This document shows positions 58,923 to 64,000 of a DNA stretch of 64,000 nt, piece by piece. The number at the start of each line of letters is the position of its first letter. Positions within the stretch are counted from its first letter, which is position 1. Below the pieces are notes generated by a model. The model was not told the DNA's origin, made no database searches, and saw nothing but the letters and a program-made list of their open reading frames with translations. Origin of the DNA: Streptomyces roseolilacinus (GTDB taxonomy: Bacteria > Actinomycetota > Actinomycetes > Streptomycetales > Streptomycetaceae). The position numbers and the translations under genes were made by a program. The stretch lies in assembly GCF_014649335.1 (NCBI RefSeq), contig NZ_BMSV01000009.1, positions 124,001 to 188,000 on the forward strand. The letters are read 5' to 3'.

Positions 58923-59854
58923 CCGACGGACTGCCGATGGCCTTCCCCGCGCCGGGGCTGCCCGCGCGCGTGCGGATCCACGAGGTGGGCCCGCGCGACG
59001 GCCTGCAGAACGAGCAGGGCGTCGTACCGACCGAGGTGAAGGCCGAGTTCATCCGCCGCCTCGCCGGGGCGGGCCTGGACACGGTCGAGGCGACCAGCTT
59101 CGTCCACCCCCGCTGGGTGCCGCAGCTCGCCGACGCCGAGAAGCTGTTCCCGCTCGTCTCCGACCTGGACGTGCGGCTGCCCGTCCTCGTGCCGAACGAG
59201 CGGGGCCTGGACCGGGCGCTCGCGCTCGGCGCCCGCGAGGTCGCCGTGTTCGCCAGCGCGACCGAGTCGTTCGCCAAGGCCAACCTGAACCGCACGGTGG
59301 ACGAGGCGCTCGCCATGTTCGAACCGGTCGTCGCCCGCGCCAGGGCGGAGGGGCTGGCCGTGCGCGGCTACCTGTCGATGTGCTTCGGGGATCCGTGGGA
59401 GGGCCCCGTGCCGGTCGACCGGGTCGTGCGGGTGACGCGCGCCCTGGCCGACCTCGGCTGCGGCGAGCTGAGCCTCGGCGACACGATCGGCGTGGCCACC
59501 CCCGGCCACGTGGACGCCCTGCTGACCGCCCTCGGCGAGGCGGGGGTGCCGGCCTCCGCGCTCGCCGTGCACTTCCACGACACGTACGGGCAGGCCCTCG
59601 CCAACACGCTCGCCGCGCTCCGGCACGGCGTGACCACCGTCGACGCCTCCGCGGGCGGGCTCGGCGGCTGCCCCTACGCCAAGTCCGCCACCGGGAACCT
59701 CGCCACCGAGGACCTCGTGTGGATGCTCCGCGGCCTCGGCATCGAGACCGGGGTCGATCTGGACCGGCTGACCGCCACGAGCGTGTGGCTGGCCGAGGAG
59801 CTGGGTCGCCCGAGCCCGTCACGTACCGTCCGCGCCCTCTCCCACAAGGAGTGA
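58919..59854 (+). CDS. hmgL: Hydroxymethylglutaryl-CoA lyase
   Basis: A 311-residue TIM-barrel lyase that splits HMG-CoA to acetyl-CoA and acetoacetate, the last step of leucine breakdown. It shows the family motifs EVGPRDGLQNEQ (catalytic Arg and metal-binding Asp), EATSFVHPRWVPQ, SMCFGDPWEG, VHFHDTYGQALAN (metal His pair) and the active-site loop GGLGGCPYAKSATGN with the catalytic Cys. GTG start overlaps the preceding stop (GTGA). Confidence 0.95.
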   Translation: MTDGLPMAFPAPGLPARVRIHEVGPRDGLQNEQGVVPTEVKAEFIRRLAGAGLDTVEATSFVHPRWVPQLADAEKLFPLVSDLDVRLPVLVPNERGLDRALALGAREVAVFASATESFAKANLNRTVDEALAMFEPVVARARAEGLAVRGYLSMCFGDPWEGPVPVDRVVRVTRALADLGCGELSLGDTIGVATPGHVDALLTALGEAGVPASALAVHFHDTYGQALANTLAALRHGVTTVDASAGGLGGCPYAKSATGNLATEDLVWMLRGLGIETGVDLDRLTATSVWLAEELGRPSPSRTVRALSHKE

Positions 59855-59858
59855 CCCC

Positions 59859-61019
59859 ATGCCCCTGGACCACCGGCTCTCCGCCGAGCACGAGGAACTG
59901 CGCCGCACCGTCGAGGAGTTCGCCCACGACGTGGTGGCGCCGAAGATCGGCGACTTCTACGAGCGCCACGAGTTCCCGTACGAGATCGTGCGGGAGATGG
60001 GCCGCATGGGCCTGTTCGGCCTGCCCTTCCCCGAGGAGTACGGGGGCATGGGCGGCGACTACCTGGCGCTGGGCATCGCCCTGGAGGAGCTGGCCCGCGT
60101 CGACTCGTCGGTGGCCATCACGCTGGAGGCGGGCGTCTCGCTGGGCGCGATGCCGATCCACCGGTTCGGCACGGAGGAGCAGAAGCGGCAGTGGCTGCCG
60201 AAGCTGTGCTCCGGCGAGATGCTGGGCGCCTTCGGCCTGACCGAGCCCGACTGCGGCTCCGACGCGGGCGGGACGCGCACGACGGCCGTGCGGGACGGCG
60301 ACGAGTGGGTGATCAACGGCACCAAGTGCTTCATCACCAACTCCGGCACGGACGTCACGGGCCTGGTGACGGTGACCGCCGTGACGGGCCGCAAGCCGGA
60401 CGGGCGCCCGGAGATCTCGTCCATCATCGTCCCGTCGGGGACGCCGGGCTTCACGGTCGCCGCGCCGTACTCGAAGGTCGGCTGGAACGCCTCGGACACC
60501 CGCGAGCTGTCGTTCTCCGACGTCCGCGTGCCGGTGTCCAACCTGCTGGGCGAGGAGGGCCGCGGGTACGCGCAGTTCCTGCGCATCCTGGACGAGGGCC
60601 GCATCGCCATCGCGGCGCTCGCGACGGGCCTGGCGCAGGGCTGCGTGGACGAGTCGGTGAAGTACGCGAAGGAGCGCCGCGCCTTCGGCCGGCCCATCGG
60701 CGACAACCAGGCCATCCAGTTCAAGCTGGCCGACATGGAGATGCGGGCGCACATGGCCCGGATCGGCTGGCGGGACGCGGCGTCCCGGCTGGTGCTGGGC
60801 GAGCCGTTCAAGAAGGAGGCGGCGCTGGCGAAGCTGTACTCGTCGACCGTCGCCGTCGACAACGCGCGGGAGGCGACGCAGATCCACGGCGGGTACGGCT
60901 TCATGAACGAGTACCCGGTGGCGCGGATGTGGCGGGACTCCAAGATCCTGGAGATCGGCGAGGGCACCAGCGAGGTGCAGCGCATGCTCATCGCCCGCGA
61001 GCTGGGCTTCACCGCCTGA
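59859..61019 (+). CDS. acdH: Acyl-CoA dehydrogenase of branched-chain amino acid catabolism (isovaleryl-CoA dehydrogenase-like)
   Basis: A 386-residue FAD enzyme; it begins four bases after the lyase stop. Signatures: FGLTEPDCGSDAGGTRT, KCFITNSGTDVTG, VSNLLGEEGRGYAQFLRILDEGR and the end QIHGGYGFMNEYPVARMWRDSKILEIGEGTSEVQRM in outline. In this operon the expected reaction is isovaleryl-CoA to 3-methylcrotonyl-CoA, feeding the carboxylase. The homologue in S. coelicolor is, as I recall, acdH, with broad branched-chain substrate range. Confidence 0.93.
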   Translation: MPLDHRLSAEHEELRRTVEEFAHDVVAPKIGDFYERHEFPYEIVREMGRMGLFGLPFPEEYGGMGGDYLALGIALEELARVDSSVAITLEAGVSLGAMPIHRFGTEEQKRQWLPKLCSGEMLGAFGLTEPDCGSDAGGTRTTAVRDGDEWVINGTKCFITNSGTDVTGLVTVTAVTGRKPDGRPEISSIIVPSGTPGFTVAAPYSKVGWNASDTRELSFSDVRVPVSNLLGEEGRGYAQFLRILDEGRIAIAALATGLAQGCVDESVKYAKERRAFGRPIGDNQAIQFKLADMEMRAHMARIGWRDAASRLVLGEPFKKEAALAKLYSSTVAVDNAREATQIHGGYGFMNEYPVARMWRDSKILEIGEGTSEVQRMLIARELGFTA

Positions 61020-61035
61020 CGGTCGGCCACCCGCC

Positions 61036-61084
61036 GGACCCCGGCCGGGGCGCGGTTCCCGCCGCGCCTTCCGGACCGGGGTCC
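61036..61084 (+). terminator. Terminator of the leucine catabolic operon
   Basis: GGACCCCGG (61036-61044) pairs with CCGGGGTCC (61076-61084), and GGCGCGG (61049-61055) with CCGCGCC (61062-61068) inside. It lies 16 bases after the acdH stop. Confidence 0.8.
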
Positions 61085-61160
61085 TCGCGCGGGCGGGGCG
61101 GTCCGTACGGACGTGACGTGATCGACAGCCGTATGACCGATCTGCCCCCTGGACATGATC

Positions 61161-61179
61161 TGAGGTTAGGCTAACCTAC
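61161..61179 (+). promoter_or_regulatory. Iron box (DmdR/IdeR site) upstream of desE
   Basis: TGAGGTTAGGCTAACCTAC contains the perfect dyad AGGTTAG-G-CTAACCT. This is the consensus site of the iron-dependent repressor DmdR1/IdeR (TTAGGTTAGGCTAACCTAA). It lies 51 bases before the chosen start codon. Confidence 0.92.
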
Positions 61180-61230
61180 CTTCGAACGTGCCCAGTGGCC
61201 GGAACTCGGCCGTACGAAAGCGACTCCGCC

Positions 61231-62268
61231 ATGCCCAGCAACGCCCGAGCCACCCACCTGACCCGACGTGGACTCCTCGCCGCGGGAGGCGCCCTGGGCC
61301 TGGGCGCCGCGCTCGCCGCGTGCGGCAAGGAGAAGGCCGCCGAGCCGTCCGGTGACAAGGGTGCCGCGGCGAAGGCGGGGCCGTGGAAGTTCACCGACGA
61401 CCGCGGCACCGTGGCGGAGGCCAAGACCACCCCGAGGAACATCGTCGCCTTCACCGGCATGGCGGCCGCGCTGCACGACTTCGGCGTCGAGGTGAAGGGC
61501 GTCTTCGGCCCCACGAAGACCGCCGACGGCAAGCCCGACGTCCAGGCCGGCGACCTCGACGTCGACAAGGTCAAGATCATCGGCAACGTCTGGGGCGAGT
61601 TCAACATCGAGGAGTACGTCAAGCTCCAGCCCGAGCTCCTCATCACGGACATGTGGGAGAAGGACGCGCTCTGGTACGTGCCGGACGAGTCCAAGGACAA
61701 GATCCTCAAGCTGGCCCCGAGCGTCGCCCTGTGGGCCGCCGACCAGTCGATGCCGAAGGTGATCCAGCGCCACGTGGAGCTGGCCGAGAGCCTGGGCGGC
61801 GACGTGAAGTCGAAGGAGGTCGCCGACAGCAAGGCCCGCTTCGAGAAGGCCGCGGCCCGGCTGCGCGCCGCCGCCAAGGCCAAGCCGGAGATCAAGGTCC
61901 TCATCGGCTCGGCCAGCGCCGACCTGTTCTACGTCTCCACCCCGGCCCGCCCCACCGACACCCTGTACTTCAAGGAGCTCGGCGTGAACGTCGTCGTGCC
62001 CACGAAGCTCGACCAGGGCGGCTGGTTCGAGGGCCTGAGCTGGGAGAACGTCGACAAGTACCAGGCCGACATCATCATGATGGACAACCGCAGCTCGGCC
62101 ATCCAGCCCAAGGACCTGGCCTCCAAGCCCACCTGGGCGCAGCTGCCCGCCGTCAAGGCCGGCCAGGTCATCCCGCGCGTCACGGAGCCCGTCTACTCCT
62201 ACGAGAAGTGCGCCCCGCTGCTGGAGGACCTCGCCAAGGCGCTCGAGAACGCGAAGAAGGTGGCCTGA
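61231..62268 (+). CDS. desE: Ferrioxamine-binding lipoprotein of siderophore ABC importer
   Basis: A 345-residue substrate-binding lipoprotein. The signal combines a twin-arginine motif (LTRRGLLAAGG) and a lipobox ending at Cys31 (ALAAC). The FecB/BtuF-like domain follows (RNIVAFTGMAAALHDFGVEV, KLQPELLITDMW, DIIMMDNRSSAIQ). Position next to desA and an iron box identify it as the ferrioxamine receptor DesE. The ATG at 61231 is preferred, giving the normal signal peptide; an in-frame GTG at 61195 would add 12 residues. Repressed by iron through the box at 61161. Confidence 0.92.
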   Translation: MPSNARATHLTRRGLLAAGGALGLGAALAACGKEKAAEPSGDKGAAAKAGPWKFTDDRGTVAEAKTTPRNIVAFTGMAAALHDFGVEVKGVFGPTKTADGKPDVQAGDLDVDKVKIIGNVWGEFNIEEYVKLQPELLITDMWEKDALWYVPDESKDKILKLAPSVALWAADQSMPKVIQRHVELAESLGGDVKSKEVADSKARFEKAAARLRAAAKAKPEIKVLIGSASADLFYVSTPARPTDTLYFKELGVNVVVPTKLDQGGWFEGLSWENVDKYQADIIMMDNRSSAIQPKDLASKPTWAQLPAVKAGQVIPRVTEPVYSYEKCAPLLEDLAKALENAKKVA

Positions 62269-62272
62269 CCCC

Positions 62273-63154
62273 ATGACGACCGCCGAGACCGCCGCACCGC
62301 CGTTCAACTTCTTCCCCCTGCAGGTCGCACGGACGCGGCGGCTCGGACCGTCCCTGGTCCGCGTGACCTTCACCGGAGCCGGTGACGAGGACCTGTCGGG
62401 CTTCGCGTCCGGGGGCCGGGACCAGAGCCTGTCGCTGTTCCTGCCGCACCCGGGCCAGCCGGAGCCGGTCCTGCCGCCCGTCGTCGACGGCGACCTGTAC
62501 GGCGCGCTGGGCGCGTGGCGGGCCATGCCCGACGACGTACGGGCCGTCATGCGCTCGTACACCGTGCGCGAGCAGCGCCGGGCCGACGACGGCACGACGG
62601 AGGTCGACATCGACTTCGCCGTCCACGAGGACGGCGGCCCCGCCTGCCGCTGGGCGCTGCGGGCGGCGCAGGGCGACCGCGTGGCCGTCCTGGGCCCGGC
62701 CGTGGAGGACAACACCGGTGTCCGCTTCCAGCCGCCCGCGGACGCCGACGAGGTGCTGATGTGGGCCGACGAGACGGCGCTGCCCGCCGCCTCGGCGATC
62801 CTGGAGTGGCTGCCGGCCGGGACGAGGGCCCGGGTGTGGCTGGAGGTCCCGCACGCCGGCGACCGGATCGAGCCGCGCACCGCGGCGGACGCGACGGTGA
62901 CCTGGCTGGTGCGGGACGAGGGCGCTCCCCCGGCCGTCGAGGCGGTCCGCGCGGCCGAGGTGACCGGTTCGGCGCCGTACGTGTGGCTCGCGGGCGAGTC
63001 CGGTGCGGTGAAGGCGCTGCGCCGGCACTTCGTGAACGAGCGCCGGTTCGACCGCCGTCGTGTCACGTTCGTCGGGTACTGGCGCAGGGGCCTGAGCGAG
63101 GACGCCCTGCGCGAGGTCCCGGAGACCGATCCCGAGACCGCCGCCGACGTGTAG
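62273..63154 (+). CDS. desF: Siderophore-interacting protein (ferric-siderophore reductase)
   Basis: A 293-residue flavin/NAD(P)H-dependent reductase of the SIP family, which frees iron from ferrioxamine by reduction. FAD-binding RSYTVREQRR (RxYT) is near residue 97, HEDGGPACRWA follows, and the C-terminal SIP domain includes LMWADETALPAASAILEWLP and WLAGESGAVKALRRHFVNER. It starts four bases after desE, so both share the iron-regulated promoter. The name desF is used by analogy. Confidence 0.9.
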   Translation: MTTAETAAPPFNFFPLQVARTRRLGPSLVRVTFTGAGDEDLSGFASGGRDQSLSLFLPHPGQPEPVLPPVVDGDLYGALGAWRAMPDDVRAVMRSYTVREQRRADDGTTEVDIDFAVHEDGGPACRWALRAAQGDRVAVLGPAVEDNTGVRFQPPADADEVLMWADETALPAASAILEWLPAGTRARVWLEVPHAGDRIEPRTAADATVTWLVRDEGAPPAVEAVRAAEVTGSAPYVWLAGESGAVKALRRHFVNERRFDRRRVTFVGYWRRGLSEDALREVPETDPETAADV

Positions 63155-63226
63155 TGCCCGGACTGCCGCGCCCATCGCCGCAGTTCACGCCGTACCCGCG
63201 GGGGCGAGCGGCGTTGCGAGATCAAT

Positions 63227-63245
63227 TTAGGTTAGGCTAACCTTA
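63227..63245 (+). promoter_or_regulatory. Iron box upstream of desA
   Basis: TTAGGTTAGGCTAACCTTA differs from the DmdR1/IdeR consensus by one base. It lies 75 bases before the desA start and should repress the desferrioxamine operon when iron is plentiful. Confidence 0.94.
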
Positions 63246-63319
63246 CTCACGCAACGTCCCTCGCCCCTCACCCTGTCCTGAGAGGGACGCCCAAGTCCCC
63301 GCATCCGGGAGGATGTCGC

Positions 63320-64000
63320 ATGCGCTCGCACCTGCTCAACGACGCAACGGCGGAGCAGTACCGGCGTTCCGTCACCGAAGGAGTCGAGCGGGTGGCGCGC
63401 AAGCTCGCCACCACGCGGCGCCCGTTCACCGGCGTCACCCCCGACGACCTGGCACCGCTCGTCTCCGCCGTCGACCTCGACCAGCCCCTCGGCGACACCA
63501 CCGCCGCCCTGGACGAGCTGGAGGAGCTGTACCTCCGTGACGCCGTCTACTTCCACCACCCCCGCTACCTGGGCCACCTGAACTGCCCGGTCGTCATCCC
63601 GGCCGTGCTCGGCGAGGCGGTCCTCTCGGCGGTCAACTCCTCCCTGGACACCTGGGACCAGAGCGCCGGCGGCACGCTGATCGAGCGCCGCCTCATCGAC
63701 TGGACCACCGAGCGCATCGGCCTCGGCCCGTCCGCGGACGGCGTGTTCACCAGCGGCGGCACCCAGTCCAACCTCCAGGCGCTGCTCCTGGCCCGCGAGG
63801 AGGCCAAGACGGACGACCTGACGAAACTGCGCATCTTCACCTCCGAGTGCAGCCACTTCAGCGTCCAGAAGTCCGCGCAGCTCCTCGGCATGGGCCGGTC
63901 CGCCGTCGTGTCGATCCCGTGCGACCGCGACAAGCGCATGCAGAGCGTCGTCCTCGCCGCCGAGCTGGCCCGCTGCGCCGCCGAGGGCCTCGTGCCGATG
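63320..64000 (+). CDS. desA: Lysine decarboxylase of desferrioxamine biosynthesis (partial, runs off the window)
   Basis: The first 227 residues of a PLP-dependent group II decarboxylase. MRSHLLNDATAEQYRRSV is followed by FHHPRYLGHLNCPVV, the substrate/cofactor segment TWDQSAGGTLIERRLIDW, VFTSGGTQSNLQALLLAREE (PLP phosphate loop) and FTSECSHFSVQKSAQLLG with the His that stacks on PLP. The Schiff-base Lys lies beyond 64000. DesA makes cadaverine from lysine, the first step to desferrioxamine. GGGAGG lies six bases before the ATG, and an iron box is upstream. Confidence 0.95.
   Translation, partial: MRSHLLNDATAEQYRRSVTEGVERVARKLATTRRPFTGVTPDDLAPLVSAVDLDQPLGDTTAALDELEELYLRDAVYFHHPRYLGHLNCPVVIPAVLGEAVLSAVNSSLDTWDQSAGGTLIERRLIDWTTERIGLGPSADGVFTSGGTQSNLQALLLAREEAKTDDLTKLRIFTSECSHFSVQKSAQLLGMGRSAVVSIPCDRDKRMQSVVLAAELARCAAEGLVPM

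Overview
The window is 64 kb of very GC-rich actinobacterial chromosome. Third codon positions are strongly G/C, many starts are GTG, several transcripts look leaderless, and the gene content is that of a Streptomyces. From memory of S. coelicolor, the backbone matches the interval from citA (SCO2736) to the desferrioxamine locus (SCO2780-2782), with accessory segments inserted.

Layout. 1-4.3 kb: tail of a copper chaperone, a candidate structured small RNA, citrate synthase and a RecD2-type helicase. 4.5-8.9 kb: a tightly coupled three-gene sugar catabolic operon (Gfo/Idh/MocA oxidoreductase, DUF993 aldolase-like protein, TIM-barrel isomerase) and its divergent LacI regulator. 9-19 kb, accessory: an ATP-binding protein/XRE/DUF397 x2 regulatory cluster, a small exported protein, a VanZ-type membrane protein, a phosphotransferase, an autoregulated MerR gene, an IS982 remnant, MepB, a frameshifting IS5-type element, a DUF6624 protein and a membrane-anchored coiled-coil protein. 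19-31.8 kb: PL9 pectate lyase whose promoter carries the same LacI-type operator as the sugar operon, a second TIM-barrel isomerase, a CHAT protease, a multi-pass membrane protein, an SDR, a GH3 hexosaminidase, an S37 peptidase and two small exported proteins. 32-38.4 kb: a fused ABC exporter, an exported repeat protein and an exported endonuclease I. 38.4-42.8 kb: a TPP enzyme and an agmatinase/guanidinobutyrase, divergent from a PucR regulator. 42.8-48.1 kb, accessory: VOC/WYL pair, a PucR fragment, a small membrane protein, and a RloA/RloB ATPase-TOPRIM pair beside a broken hsdM. 48.1-54.5 kb: exported proteins, a one-piece HTH-transmembrane sensor, acyl-CoA dehydrogenase plus thioesterase, and a predicted phosphatase. 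54.6-61 kb: TetR regulator and the leucine/isovalerate catabolic operon (3-methylcrotonyl-CoA carboxylase beta and alpha, HMG-CoA lyase, acyl-CoA dehydrogenase). 61.1-64 kb: iron-regulated desferrioxamine uptake genes and the start of desA, each unit behind a textbook iron box.

How the genes work together. Four catabolic units are each paired with a regulator: LacI with the sugar operon and probably the pectate lyase, PucR with guanidino compounds, TetR with leucine, and an iron-dependent repressor with siderophore genes. The most interesting unexplained parts are the hairpin-rich locus downstream of citA, the decayed type I restriction locus that kept an intact RloA/RloB pair, and the XRE/DUF397 cluster with a perfect operator-like palindrome.
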